From the NCBI RefSeq assembly GCF_002135205.1, contig NZ_NEFZ01000004.1, forward strand, positions 62,001 through 126,000: a stretch of DNA of 64,000 bases, written 5' to 3'. A program made the translations under genes and the position numbers. The notes below the pieces were generated by a model. The model had not been told where the DNA came from. It saw only the letters and a list, made by a program, of their open reading frames with translations, and did no database searches. The DNA is from Acinetobacter sp. ANC 4204 (GTDB lineage: Bacteria > Pseudomonadota > Gammaproteobacteria > Pseudomonadales > Moraxellaceae). Numbering within the stretch: the first letter of the stretch is position 1; each line of letters begins with the position of its first letter. Positions 25,622-35,891 of the stretch are shown piece by piece.

Positions 25622-27547
25622 TTAAATAGCCTCCCAAGAAGATGGACTATTCGGATCACCCCCTTTGAATTTATAACCACCTTGAACTTGTCCTACTTTT
25701 GGACCATTACTGGTTTGATTATTAATTTGGGTATCGACAAATTGCTGTGTCTGAGTATCAAATAATCTTTGTGGTTGAGTGAGCGTTCCGCCTGCCTTAT
25801 CATCCCATTGTTGTCCACCGCCTACTGTCATGAAACGGTCTTTACCAGTATCTGCTTTATTACCTGCATAACGATTAATTTTTTCTTGAATGGATTTACG
25901 ATCTTCATCCGATTTCGCAGAATCATATTGTTCATACAGCTTTTCCATTCTTGCGGAGTTGCGAATGCCAAAACCTTTTTCAGTGGCATTCAAATTAAAT
26001 TCGCGGTTAGCTAAATCGTTTGTTGCTTGAAATTTCTGAGCATCAAGACCTAGATTCGCATTAAATCGGTTATTGGTGCCTTGCTCACCTAGTTCAGTAC
26101 GGTAATTCTGTGCTTCTTGACCCATTGCCTCCCGTTGTAACGATGCTTGGTTATTCGCATCAGTGGTATATCGCTGATTTGCGCGGTTATCTTCTCCTTG
26201 CTGTAAATCCGATAGGATTCGCATTTGATTTGCTGTTAATCCATTTGCACCTTTGATCGTCTTACTTGCAGCGCGTATTACATTTTGACGTTCTGCCTCC
26301 TGTGCATCGGTACGTAGAGGAGCTTCTATCTGTCTTTGGCGCCCACCAAAACCTTGCATGCCTATATTCATTTCATTTTGTGCAAATGCATTTTGAACCT
26401 GTTGTTCTGTTGGCCCCATCTCACGGGTATTTTGCATAAAGTTTGCAACACCTTTTGGATCATTTGCAGGTCGCACTTTGAGCCCTAATCCTTCGCCTTC
26501 CCGCACTCCATTTGCACGTGCTTGAGCAGCTGCAGCAGGATTAGCATAACTAAAGCTGTTTCCCTTTTGTTGAATCGCATAAGGATCAGCGTTCAACGTA
26601 GGATTTGATGAAGTCTGGGATACAGGCTGTGTCTGTGTAGTAGGTGATGTTTTATTATTGCCAAATGGATTGTTTACAACAGTATTTGGATTATTTTGTT
26701 TAGCATTAAATTCGGGTTGAGCTGCTTTTGCTTCACTTGCGATACGCTGTTTATCTGCATAAAAACGTCCAGCTTGTCCAAAAGTTAAAGCATTACCTAA
26801 ATCGGATGCGTAACCTAATGCACGAACACCAAAGTCTTTCGCAAATCCCTTAACTGTACCTAAATCTTCTGTTGATTGATCCCCGATACCAAATCGCTCT
26901 CGATAATCTTCACTTGGTGTAGCGGCATTTGCAAATAAAGAAGATGCGGCACCCAAATACCCAACACCTTTTGCAAATTTACTGTTATTCACGAAGTTTC
27001 TCATACCTGCGCCAAAGCCTCCACCTTGTGTTGGTGCTGGATTACTTGGACCTGCTAATGGTGAGCTGGTTGTTGAAGGTGCAGTTGATGTTGCTGGAAG
27101 TTGACGATTAATTGGTGTGACATCACGCATTTGTGGCCCACCAATTCTATTTTGTTGTGCACGACGAATATCATCTGCACTTGGGTAGGCACTTGGTACC
27201 AGTCCACCATTTGCAAAAAATAACTCAGGTTTATTTTGACCAGGCTTAAAACCCAATTGAGGTTGATTAACAGGCATATGTGTCTGATCTTTCATGGCAT
27301 CAAGAGTTTGCACACCAACCGAATGAACTTGGTCAGGCGAGAGTTGGAACTCACCGTTACTGAGATTAACTGGCGTGGGACTCCCCATATTTTTTAAATT
27401 ATTGGTACCAATCTGCTGAGTCGAATCAGCAGGCATAATATAACTACCAGCTGGAACATTTTTATAAACATCATCAGAAGTGCCAGTACCTGCACCTTGA
27501 ATTAGTCCATTTTCATCCTGCTTTGAACGCTTTTTTAAGCCATACAT
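25622..27547 (-). CDS. phage virion protein with GTGTSD motif, internal or tail-associated
   Basis: 641 residues, not assigned to a named family. The N-terminus has GLIQGAGTGTSDDVYKNVP followed by AGSYIMPADS, a Gly-rich motif seen in many structural proteins of podo- and siphoviruses. The middle is Pro/Ser/Thr/Asn-rich with weak hydrophobic stretches (about 185-205), and the C-terminal half is Gln/Asn/Arg-rich and probably helical (YRTELGEQGTNNRFNANLGL). Next to the giant protein gene, so it may be an ejection protein packaged with it. Same orientation and operon as the other late genes. Confidence 0.6.
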   Translation of the reverse strand: MYGLKKRSKQDENGLIQGAGTGTSDDVYKNVPAGSYIMPADSTQQIGTNNLKNMGSPTPVNLSNGEFQLSPDQVHSVGVQTLDAMKDQTHMPVNQPQLGFKPGQNKPELFFANGGLVPSAYPSADDIRRAQQNRIGGPQMRDVTPINRQLPATSTAPSTTSSPLAGPSNPAPTQGGGFGAGMRNFVNNSKFAKGVGYLGAASSLFANAATPSEDYRERFGIGDQSTEDLGTVKGFAKDFGVRALGYASDLGNALTFGQAGRFYADKQRIASEAKAAQPEFNAKQNNPNTVVNNPFGNNKTSPTTQTQPVSQTSSNPTLNADPYAIQQKGNSFSYANPAAAAQARANGVREGEGLGLKVRPANDPKGVANFMQNTREMGPTEQQVQNAFAQNEMNIGMQGFGGRQRQIEAPLRTDAQEAERQNVIRAASKTIKGANGLTANQMRILSDLQQGEDNRANQRYTTDANNQASLQREAMGQEAQNYRTELGEQGTNNRFNANLGLDAQKFQATNDLANREFNLNATEKGFGIRNSARMEKLYEQYDSAKSDEDRKSIQEKINRYAGNKADTGKDRFMTVGGGQQWDDKAGGTLTQPQRLFDTQTQQFVDTQINNQTSNGPKVGQVQGGYKFKGGDPNSPSSWEAI

Positions 27548-27600
27548 GATACTTATTCCAATACAAATATCATGTATGTTTAATCAACACATGCTGTAGG

Positions 27601-27616
27601 CGTTAGCCTTACAGGG
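27601..27616 (-). repeat. late-operon junction motif, copy 3
   Basis: Minus strand CCCTGTAAGGCTAACG directly after the TAA of the 835-residue gene. Here CTGTA-GGC can pair with a following GCCTACAG, making a hairpin with one bulged A. Confidence 0.7.
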
Positions 27617-30124
27617 TTAATATGAATAGTTGTGGTTTGTACTGGTACTCTCAGAGGCACTACCACTAATTGAAGCATTCGCTCCGATACTTGCAGATAC
27701 ATGCATTGCTGACATAGCACCAGCAGCCAATTGAGATGAGTACTGTCCGACCGCTTTAGCAGCTTCCAAAGCAAGCTGTGCTTTTTGAATCGCATTTTGC
27801 ATTTTAGCTTCATACTCTTTTAACTGCATTTCAGAAAAGGCAATATTGGTACGAACATTCATATCAGCATAACGTGACTGAGTTTCAGCATTGGCAATCT
27901 GTGTGCGGAGAACCATATCGTTGTAACGTGATTGAGTTTCTGCAAATGCAATATTGGTTCTACTGTTCATATCAGCATATCGAGCTTGCATTTCAGCATT
28001 CGAAATAGAAACACGCGACCGCGATTCAATGTAGCGGTTGTACACATCAGCATTCGCAATCGTCGTTCTTAGGCTTAGGTCTGCATAGCGTGAATGTGCA
28101 TCACTCACAGCAATGGCAATACGAGTCTTCATTTCCGCAAAACGCGCCAAAGATTCACTATTAGCAATATTTACCCGCATTCGCATTTCAGCATATTTGG
28201 CTTGCGCATCAGCATATGAAATTTTTGTACGCGAGATTGAATCAACAACACTGGCTTGAGTTGATAGTCTAGAGGTTTCAACTTCAGCTTGCGCTTTAAA
28301 TAATTCAACCTTGGAGTTAAAAGCAGTGGTATTGCTTTGAATAACACCCATTTTTGCATCTATTTCAGACTTGTACGCTTCAATATTGGCTTGATATTCA
28401 GATATTTTTACCCGTGCAGCCTCAAGATTAAGTTCAATCTGCTTTGACTTTAGATTGGCTTTCGCTGAAACCCCCTCAACCGTCGCTGCATACATGCGTG
28501 CAAGTGATTCATACATAGATGTTTTTGAGGTCTCTGCCTTAATTTGCGAATCATAAGCATCGACTTTGAGTTTTTCCGCACCGATCTGTTCAGAATATGC
28601 TTGCACCTCAGATTTATACGCATCGAATTTTGTTGCAATCAATCCAGCCCTTGCAGTAGCACCCTGCACTAAAGCCTTATAAACTTCAACATTAGTCATA
28701 ACGGCTTCGATTTTCGCTTTAAAAACATCTACTTTTTGTTGATTTAACTGACCGATAACCGCTTGTGCATCCAGCATGGTTTTATAAGCACTGATACGCG
28801 AAATTGTTGCTTCAATTTTGGTCTTATAAACACTGATTAAACTTTCAAATGCAGAATTTTGTGCATTAAAAATACTAATTTGAGCATTTAAAATACTAAT
28901 TTTGCTATCTATTTGAAATTTAGCCATCTCCATCGTATTCGACACATAGGCCAACCACATATCTTGCTTCATTTTCTCCAAAGCCATTCCTTGCTCTGTG
29001 AGGAAACGAATATGCTCAAGCTGCTTATCAAAAGACTGGATCATGATGTCACGATTCAATTCAGCCGTATTCAGCCGACCTTGTTCACGGATAACAGCTA
29101 TCTGCTTGTCTAATGCACCTTGAGGAAGTGAAAAACCACGGCTGGCCCATGTTTCAGTGATTTCTTGAACAGCTCTTTCTGTTTCAGCATTATTACGCTC
29201 ACGCGCTCGGTTAAATAGCGCTTCCTCTACCACCAGAGGCAACCCTAATCCAACATGAGAACCATCTAACCATTGACGAATTTCAGTGACCAAAGGTTTA
29301 ACGACATTATCCACATTAGCTGTATAGTAATCCTTTGATACAACCGCTTGGGTATTCGATAAAATAACATCAAGGTTGTCTGGAATGGTTGCATTGAAAA
29401 CAGGTGCAGTCCCTTCAAATACCAGAATTTCCTCATATTCGAAGTCAGGTAATTGAATTTTTTCCATTACATCCATTTCTGGAATGATGATTGTTGGTGC
29501 TGCTGGCATCTCAATATCATCATCAATTTCTGGTCTGAATGGAACCGCTATATCAGTCATGCTTGGTGCTGTCGGTAAATTCAATACAGGAGCATCAGGC
29601 GTGGTCGGAAAATCCAAATCACTTAAATCTAATTCTGTAATCAAATTGCTTAAATTGATTTTGCTTGGTAAGGCACCTGCATCAAAATTCTGAATATTGA
29701 ATGTTGGTGCTGTTGGCAAACTAATCGTTGTATCAAATTCAGGCAATGTAGATGCATCAAGAAAATCAGGTGTCGATAAGTTCTCAGAGAAAATAGGAGC
29801 ATCAGGAATATCTATACTTAACCCAGTAAATTCAGGGCTAAGCATCTCTTTAGGCTTCTGAATATCAAGGTCAATGACAGGTGCTTCAGGGCGATCAACC
29901 GTTAATTCGGGTGCTGTTAAACCCTCTAATGGCTCAAAACCTGACTCACCCGGTGTAGCAAGATCCAAAGGTTCATCTACACTATCAATAGTAATATTGG
30001 TGATGTTACTCAGGGCTTCTGCTAAGTCACTAGAGAAACTATTAACCTTGCTTTCAAAATAATCGAATTTTCCCGTAACCTCTTCCGTCACAGTATCAAT
30101 CTGAGGAATAATGGTTCCAGCCAT
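27617..30124 (-). CDS. coiled-coil virion protein with 18-residue repeats
   Basis: 835 residues. An acidic Pro-rich N-terminal third (about 45-270, with recurring APV/APTF-type segments) leads to a conserved-looking helical domain around residues 280-400 and then a very long helical region. Residues 635-778 are eight tandem 18-residue repeats of the type IANAETQSRYADMNVRTN, with Tyr at position 10 and Arg at positions 9 and 16. This region should form an extended rod, for example a tail tube, fibre or internal filament. No catalytic motif. The stop is followed at once by a junction motif. Confidence 0.65.
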   Translation of the reverse strand: MAGTIIPQIDTVTEEVTGKFDYFESKVNSFSSDLAEALSNITNITIDSVDEPLDLATPGESGFEPLEGLTAPELTVDRPEAPVIDLDIQKPKEMLSPEFTGLSIDIPDAPIFSENLSTPDFLDASTLPEFDTTISLPTAPTFNIQNFDAGALPSKINLSNLITELDLSDLDFPTTPDAPVLNLPTAPSMTDIAVPFRPEIDDDIEMPAAPTIIIPEMDVMEKIQLPDFEYEEILVFEGTAPVFNATIPDNLDVILSNTQAVVSKDYYTANVDNVVKPLVTEIRQWLDGSHVGLGLPLVVEEALFNRARERNNAETERAVQEITETWASRGFSLPQGALDKQIAVIREQGRLNTAELNRDIMIQSFDKQLEHIRFLTEQGMALEKMKQDMWLAYVSNTMEMAKFQIDSKISILNAQISIFNAQNSAFESLISVYKTKIEATISRISAYKTMLDAQAVIGQLNQQKVDVFKAKIEAVMTNVEVYKALVQGATARAGLIATKFDAYKSEVQAYSEQIGAEKLKVDAYDSQIKAETSKTSMYESLARMYAATVEGVSAKANLKSKQIELNLEAARVKISEYQANIEAYKSEIDAKMGVIQSNTTAFNSKVELFKAQAEVETSRLSTQASVVDSISRTKISYADAQAKYAEMRMRVNIANSESLARFAEMKTRIAIAVSDAHSRYADLSLRTTIANADVYNRYIESRSRVSISNAEMQARYADMNSRTNIAFAETQSRYNDMVLRTQIANAETQSRYADMNVRTNIAFSEMQLKEYEAKMQNAIQKAQLALEAAKAVGQYSSQLAAGAMSAMHVSASIGANASISGSASESTSTNHNYSY

Positions 30125-30125
30125 A

Positions 30126-31523
30126 TTAAACTCTCCGTTTTGTGGCAGCTACATCAATATTCAAGTCATTGATATAACCGTGCTCACCTGATATTTTGAT
30201 TTCAAATTTAAAGTGACGACCACGCAAACCACGTCCAAACAAAACACGTCCGTTGGTCAGGTAGTCAGCTTTCTCAGTTGGAAGTACATAGTTGTAGGTT
30301 TGCTCACTACCACTTTGGGTTGTCGTTATGGCAACTTGCAACGCTTTGGAGTTTCCGAATAGTTCGTATTCAAGATAGGCAGCCAAAGGGTGAATCAATT
30401 GCCCTCGACCTAAATCAATCTTGCCTGTGGTCAATTTTCCTTCTACATGGTTACGAGCATTCAAACGATACAGGCCATCCTCTGCCACACCATATAAAAC
30501 ACCATCAACTACTGCTAAGTCGCTATAGTTAAAACCATCATAACGACTCATTGCCCAGTTATCCGCATTAGACGTCCACGCATAACCACTTAACGGCTGA
30601 TTTAAAATCAGGTCATCAATAAAGAAATAATCATGAATAGTCTGATTTGCAATAAGACTTCCTTGGGTTACATCCCTGATGATCAGTTGATCAGTGATTT
30701 TTTGCGAAAAGACAATCTGTGACTGCAGCACATCTGAAATCGGCACTTGGTCAACGATCAACTCAGATATTCGTGTTTGCTCATTGGCAGCATCAACGAC
30801 ATATAAGTCGTCTTCGATATACTCTGAATATACGAATAAATTTTTATCTGCAATCTTCGCTTTATTTTCAACCAAAATTGATGCCTGGTTAAAACTAAAA
30901 ACTTCACTTTTAATCTGAACTTGATCGCTGATGGTTGAGGATGACTGCTGATCTAATACGGCATCAATTGTGATCAATTGATCTTGAAATAAATGAGTCG
31001 TTACAGCGATTGTTGAAATAATATCTGTGATTTTTCGCTGTTCAGTAATGATCTGTGTACGCTGAATCAACTGTGTTACTTGACTATTAATTTGAATGGT
31101 ATCGCTTATAAGCGCTATGGTTTTTTCGGTAAACTGCTCAGATATCGCTAAAGCATCAGTAATCAATACACTTATATTTTTATTAGCCTGAACCTTATCC
31201 TGAACATTAATGGTTTCTTTAACAAAATCGTTAGCAATCTTATATGACAATACGTCATCACTGATAACAGCCCCATCCTCCATTAATTGTGAAAAATGAA
31301 TGATCGCGTTATCAACAATCAATACAGCATCATCTTCAACTAATTGTAAAAGTACGTTTGTAGAATCATCAGCAATCTTTGCGCTATCAGCCACAATAAG
31401 TGAAATAATCGCTTTGGATGTATCTGCAATCATTGCAGAATCTACGGTTACACCAATCGCAAGATCTAAAACAGAGTTCGACGCCACCATTATTTCATGG
31501 GAGTCATCCCGATAATTACTCAT
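30126..31523 (-). CDS. virion protein with degenerate Ile/Val/Asp-rich repeats
   Basis: 465 residues, unrecognised. The first about 290 residues consist of degenerate units of roughly 20-24 residues built on an I-x-D-x-A-x-I-x-D pattern (ADSAKIADDS, EDDAVLIVDNA, EDGAVISDDV, VDQVPISDVL). The C-terminal about 170 residues look globular and beta-rich (WAMSRYDGFNYSDLA, LYGVAEDGLYRL, KFEIKISGEHGYINDLNIDV) and resemble the sugar- or propeller-like ends of phage tail proteins. Its start overlaps the end of the 852-residue gene by 8 bases, so translation is coupled. Confidence 0.6.
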   Translation of the reverse strand: MSNYRDDSHEIMVASNSVLDLAIGVTVDSAMIADTSKAIISLIVADSAKIADDSTNVLLQLVEDDAVLIVDNAIIHFSQLMEDGAVISDDVLSYKIANDFVKETINVQDKVQANKNISVLITDALAISEQFTEKTIALISDTIQINSQVTQLIQRTQIITEQRKITDIISTIAVTTHLFQDQLITIDAVLDQQSSSTISDQVQIKSEVFSFNQASILVENKAKIADKNLFVYSEYIEDDLYVVDAANEQTRISELIVDQVPISDVLQSQIVFSQKITDQLIIRDVTQGSLIANQTIHDYFFIDDLILNQPLSGYAWTSNADNWAMSRYDGFNYSDLAVVDGVLYGVAEDGLYRLNARNHVEGKLTTGKIDLGRGQLIHPLAAYLEYELFGNSKALQVAITTTQSGSEQTYNYVLPTEKADYLTNGRVLFGRGLRGRHFKFEIKISGEHGYINDLNIDVAATKRRV

Positions 31524-34074
31524 TGATAACTCCGATAAAATGTTGAGCCGTTGTGCTGTCAGAAAAGATTGTTGATCCCCAAGATTGGCGATCGTCAGCG
31601 GTTGTGCTTAAACCAATGTTCGCATATTGCTGTGTACCAAAAACAACCTTACAGCCATCTAAATATGCATCGGTAGAAAAGTAACTGTTTCTATTGGTTG
31701 TATCTGCAATGAGTAAGGCATCACTTAACGGAGTACCGTATAAAGTTGCTGCCTTTAATGATGTTGTTTGAGGCTCATCATAAGTAAGTACTGCTGTTCC
31801 ATAAGGTGGTTTAGTCACAAGATTTGTTGTATCGAACTTTGATCCAACGGATTGCCAAGAGGGTTTGTCTAGAATAGTTCCAATAATTGAAGGATTATAA
31901 ATAGACATATCAACTTCTTCAGTGATTCGCCAATCATTTGCCGCAACCATTCTCATGCCATAGTAATAGCGCTGGTGGTCTGTTTGGTCATTTGTCCAGT
32001 AACATGATGTCTCAAGTGGTTTAAATTCTTCTGTAGCAATTAAACAATTGTTACGACTGAAGTATGGAATAATTAATGAAATATCCAAGCAACGACGTGA
32101 TGTTAGTTTGAATGTATATTTTTGTTGCCACATTTCATTCTTATAGATGTAGCCACTGACGAAATACACCCCACTCGTACCCGTATGGGTTCCGTCATAA
32201 GTTTTCGTATATTTATAAAGATAAGTATCATCTCTTAAATCTAAATCAGTGGTATAAAAATATCCTTGAGCAGTAGATGGTGCACTGGTAATTGCTCGCT
32301 CAAATGTTCCTGTTATCATTGTGGATTTAAGCCCATCTAACGTATCTTTCTTATATGCATCCCAATCGAGAAAGTACTTAACAACTTTTAAATCGTCTCC
32401 AATGAAATACCCAAATACTATAGTGTCACAGCTTTGTGGATCTTGATTGATTGAGGTAAATGAGAATTCATCAAATGAATAATCTGCAGATGGATTTGGA
32501 AAGCGCAGAATAGGTGGGGAATTGGTTTTATTTACTCCTTTTAAATTATCCATTAAATATTGAATCAGTGTTTTAGAATTATTATTTGATTCAGAAGCTT
32601 TTTCTTCTGCCAGAACAATTGATGAGTTCTCACCTTCTGTTTGATAAGAACTATTATAATAAAGATACCCTTCACCAGCACTGATTAAACTCGCTGTATG
32701 ATTGGAGATTGGTGCCAACTCTAAACTGTCCCAATAATCCACCTCACTGCTATTGACAGCACTTGTGGATGCTCTTTCGATTACGATATCCAGCGATCGA
32801 CGAAGTTTATATTTAATTGCAAGGGATTTTGTGGCGTCATCTAATAGTGGAATAAGCTGAGATAAATAAGAAGAGACCGCTTCTACACTTTCACTAGGAA
32901 CTGAAACTTTATTGATCCAACCTCGGGTGTATTCAGAAGTTTGTAGGCTAATATCAAGACGATATGCATAACCAACTTTGTAACCATTTTCTACGTTATA
33001 GCAAGTATTAAAGCCTATCGAGCCTTTTGAATTAAATGACCATCCGCACGACTCACTGTATGCATTTTTTTCATAGAATTCATCCATTTCGCACAACTTT
33101 ATAATAACACCAGCTCTAACCCATGCTTCAAACTCATCATCATCTATTGGAAAAGATTCTCCACTTGGCAATGCTCCAAAACGATCCAAAACTGCCAATA
33201 ACTCTGTATCACCCTTATTGTTTATATGGCTTCTAAACTGATCTGTAGCTGTTGCTGGCACAATCGGCAACGGCATTGCATGCACTCCTTGACTAGAAAC
33301 ACGTATAAGCCAAGGGAAATTATCTGTATCAAAACCTACAGCGTGTGTTTGAGAAAATTTATAGTCATATTGAAATTGTCCATCTTCATTAGGTTTACCT
33401 GTGTATCCAGGCAAACCTACGCCCATTAATTTTTTATTGATGTCTTTGGCTAAGGTTTCAGGCAAAGTAAATTGAATTGTTTCATACTCACTTTGGTCAG
33501 CCCCACTTCCAGACTCATCATCTGTTTTCGGCTGTTTGCCATAGCCCCCAACAATTTGCATGACCTCTGCCATTGCCCCACTGTACCAAGTAGGACGTTG
33601 CAATTGGTATTGTGTTGAAGCTCTTTCGAATTCAGGGACGACTTCTGTATTTACGCTAATATTAAAGCGTTTCAAGCTGATATCTTGCTCGGGTAGCTCA
33701 GCATCTTCACTATAACCAACTAACCGTTGTTGTGTTAATGAACTAATTTTTAGTGCTAGTGCTTCTTCGCTTGAAATAGCATCACTACTGATACCACCAC
33801 AAAACAACATTGGTATTTCTAATTGTTCAATGTCCTCTGCCGCTTCGGTAGTTGTTGGGCTTTTATCAATGATTACCCGAAATATTCCGCCCATATATTG
33901 CACGATAAATATCCCACCATCAGGCAGGTCATAACACATGCGCAGACTCTCTAGATTAGAAGTTTCTTTAAAATTTAAAAAGTTGCGAACCACGGCATCA
34001 ACATAAGTTCTGTCTTTTGCAGTGAGTTCGCCACCACCCTTAATCGAGAGACCATGAGGTCTAGGGCTATGCAT
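31516..34074 (-). CDS. large tail or receptor-associated virion protein
   Basis: 852 residues, not assigned to a named family. Beta-rich and Ser/Thr/Asn/Tyr-rich with few charged helices, as in tail or baseplate-like proteins. The N-terminus has MHSPRPHGLSIKGGGELTAKDRTYVDAVV. No obvious collagen-like, pectate-lyase or peptidase motif is seen. It lies between the 192-residue protein (spacing 1 base) and the repeat protein (8-base overlap) in the late operon, which supports a tail role. It could be part of the adsorption apparatus. Confidence 0.6.
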   Translation of the reverse strand: MHSPRPHGLSIKGGGELTAKDRTYVDAVVRNFLNFKETSNLESLRMCYDLPDGGIFIVQYMGGIFRVIIDKSPTTTEAAEDIEQLEIPMLFCGGISSDAISSEEALALKISSLTQQRLVGYSEDAELPEQDISLKRFNISVNTEVVPEFERASTQYQLQRPTWYSGAMAEVMQIVGGYGKQPKTDDESGSGADQSEYETIQFTLPETLAKDINKKLMGVGLPGYTGKPNEDGQFQYDYKFSQTHAVGFDTDNFPWLIRVSSQGVHAMPLPIVPATATDQFRSHINNKGDTELLAVLDRFGALPSGESFPIDDDEFEAWVRAGVIIKLCEMDEFYEKNAYSESCGWSFNSKGSIGFNTCYNVENGYKVGYAYRLDISLQTSEYTRGWINKVSVPSESVEAVSSYLSQLIPLLDDATKSLAIKYKLRRSLDIVIERASTSAVNSSEVDYWDSLELAPISNHTASLISAGEGYLYYNSSYQTEGENSSIVLAEEKASESNNNSKTLIQYLMDNLKGVNKTNSPPILRFPNPSADYSFDEFSFTSINQDPQSCDTIVFGYFIGDDLKVVKYFLDWDAYKKDTLDGLKSTMITGTFERAITSAPSTAQGYFYTTDLDLRDDTYLYKYTKTYDGTHTGTSGVYFVSGYIYKNEMWQQKYTFKLTSRRCLDISLIIPYFSRNNCLIATEEFKPLETSCYWTNDQTDHQRYYYGMRMVAANDWRITEEVDMSIYNPSIIGTILDKPSWQSVGSKFDTTNLVTKPPYGTAVLTYDEPQTTSLKAATLYGTPLSDALLIADTTNRNSYFSTDAYLDGCKVVFGTQQYANIGLSTTADDRQSWGSTIFSDSTTAQHFIGVINE

Positions 34075-34075
34075 A

Positions 34076-34654
34076 TTAAACCGTGAGACTTAAACGATAA
34101 CCCACTTGATATACATCGCCAGTTTGGAAGGTACGTGTCGCAGAAAATTTAGTTGCCGAAATTAAGACACCAGACGTTCCTCCACGTGTACTATTGGTCA
34201 GCAATGCTGCACCCGTAACATTGAGCGTAGATGTTGTTGCAATCGTTAATGATGCTGTTGCACTCATGTTATCAATTGACCCTGTGGTGGTATTCGCTGG
34301 TGTCCATTCAGGACGCGTGGCATTTGTGTACCCTTCAGTGGTGCTTACAATTTCGGATGCAACAGAAGCAAAGTTGGCTGCTGTCCAGTTAGCTGCTGGG
34401 GCAGTTGCCCCACTAAATAAGGCAAGGTAATATCCGGATGCCTTAGCTGTACTACCTAAAGCAGTATTCAAAATATGAGCTAGACCTTCTGTAACTACAA
34501 GGTTTGGAGTGCGCTCCCATTCACCATCATTGATTCGATCAAAGTACTCCCCCTTCACCATGATCCCTTGTCGTGGCAAATACAAACCTTCTTCCGTCAA
34601 ATCAAACAGTTCATTATGTAGGCTTTGCTGAATTTCTTTGCGTAAAGCTTTCAT
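34076..34654 (-). CDS. virion protein of unknown function, Thr/Ala-rich
   Basis: 192 residues. A helical N-terminus (MKALRKEIQQSLHNELFDLTEEG) is followed by a GIMVKGEYFDRINDGEW segment and a Thr/Ser/Ala-rich beta region with a SGYYLALFSGATAPA motif common in small phage tail or head-fibre proteins. It is one base upstream of the 852-residue gene and in the same operon. Exact role unknown. Confidence 0.6.
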   Translation of the reverse strand: MKALRKEIQQSLHNELFDLTEEGLYLPRQGIMVKGEYFDRINDGEWERTPNLVVTEGLAHILNTALGSTAKASGYYLALFSGATAPAANWTAANFASVASEIVSTTEGYTNATRPEWTPANTTTGSIDNMSATASLTIATTSTLNVTGAALLTNSTRGGTSGVLISATKFSATRTFQTGDVYQVGYRLSLTV

Positions 34655-34682
34655 TTTTACAACCCAAGTAATAAATATTCCC

Positions 34683-35891
34683 TTAGGTTACTGCGGTAAT
34701 AATCCTACGCCCTAGCCTTACAGACCTGCTAAGTTTTGCGCTAATTCCTTGAAGCTTGCCAGCTTGGTACTGGATGATTTGCCCTGTAGCTGTACCCAAG
34801 ACATATCCATTTTCTGCCAGCCATAAAGCCACATTAGAGTTTTGGGAAACATCATCTCCAACCAAATCAGCATCTACCAAAATACAGCTATCATAAATTG
34901 GGGCTTGAGTTGATTTACGGGTATAGCTCATATCCTTTGGCTGAGCCCCAGTTAAAAAGGCAACATGGTCAGTCTGCCCAACCCAAATGCCACCATCAAC
35001 AGGCTGAATAAAGGTAATCCGCTGTGGCATCATCATATAGCCATGGCGTTCATCATAAAGATGATATGCCATTGGCTCAGAAAATTTAATTACATTACGC
35101 TCCGCGGTAATCAAACGACCATTCCAGTATTTCATGAATTTTCCACTTGGCATTGGTGATAAATGCTGAAACTCTGCAAGTTTTCCTAATCGGCTAATCT
35201 CGTGGATAGACACCTGATTGGTTGATACAGGGTAAGTGCCAAACTTGTATAACTCACCGCCATTACGCTGTGTCACATAGATAGCAACGTCTGTCACGGT
35301 ATCATCAATGCAAAATGGTAAAGCAACATTAATGCTTAAGTCATTGATCTGGTCATAATTACTCTGCCCAGCTAATTCGACATGAGAAATTGCCGATACT
35401 GCCGATTCAACACCATTACGAAGCCATGAAATGGCCACACCGTATTGGCCTGTTTTGAGTGTACCATTGCCATCCTGCTGTAATAACGGCGAAGCTGGTG
35501 TGTCAATGGTTAAAGGGCTAACCGCAAAACCATTATAAGAAAATAGTCCTCTTGAGCCGTTGATATAAACCAAATTATTGATCACTTCAAATCGAACATT
35601 CTGTCCAACAAATGTTAGATTCTCAAAGGTCCATGTCTGCGTATTCACTTTCACTAGCTCACCATCTAGCGTTGCAAATACATCATGATGCAATGGGCTT
35701 TGCCACAAATTCTCATAATTTAACGATGTAACCAATTCCCCAGCTGGGCGCAAATTCACTTTACCCGACGATGAGATATCAACATTCAAGGCATCACGAA
35801 CAAATAAGAATGGCGCATCACCCCCACGCTTGAGCTCATCATCATCCTGAACATTGTTTATTCCAGCCAGCGGAAGTAGACGTTCTGTCAT
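34683..35891 (-). CDS. beta-propeller-like tail/head-completion protein
   Basis: 402 residues from ATG 35891, which overlaps the upstream stop as TGATG and follows AGGGG at a good distance; ATG 35897 is the alternative. Predicted beta throughout with repeated short W/Y/F-G motifs (FVRDALNVDISSSGKVNLRPAGE, VYINGSRGLFSYNGF, GGIWVGQTDHVAFLTGAQP). This fits packaged-DNA stabilisation proteins of P22 gp10 type, which form propellers at the tail gate, but similarity is by form rather than clear homology. Position among head-tail genes agrees. Confidence 0.6.
   Translation of the reverse strand: MTERLLPLAGINNVQDDDELKRGGDAPFLFVRDALNVDISSSGKVNLRPAGELVTSLNYENLWQSPLHHDVFATLDGELVKVNTQTWTFENLTFVGQNVRFEVINNLVYINGSRGLFSYNGFAVSPLTIDTPASPLLQQDGNGTLKTGQYGVAISWLRNGVESAVSAISHVELAGQSNYDQINDLSINVALPFCIDDTVTDVAIYVTQRNGGELYKFGTYPVSTNQVSIHEISRLGKLAEFQHLSPMPSGKFMKYWNGRLITAERNVIKFSEPMAYHLYDERHGYMMMPQRITFIQPVDGGIWVGQTDHVAFLTGAQPKDMSYTRKSTQAPIYDSCILVDADLVGDDVSQNSNVALWLAENGYVLGTATGQIIQYQAGKLQGISAKLSRSVRLGRRIITAVT

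Noticed and set aside
34708..34735. Eighth junction-motif copy with CCTAGCCTTACAGACC
   Set aside because: Inside a coding frame (end of the propeller-like gene) and lacks the G-run; chance similarity is enough.
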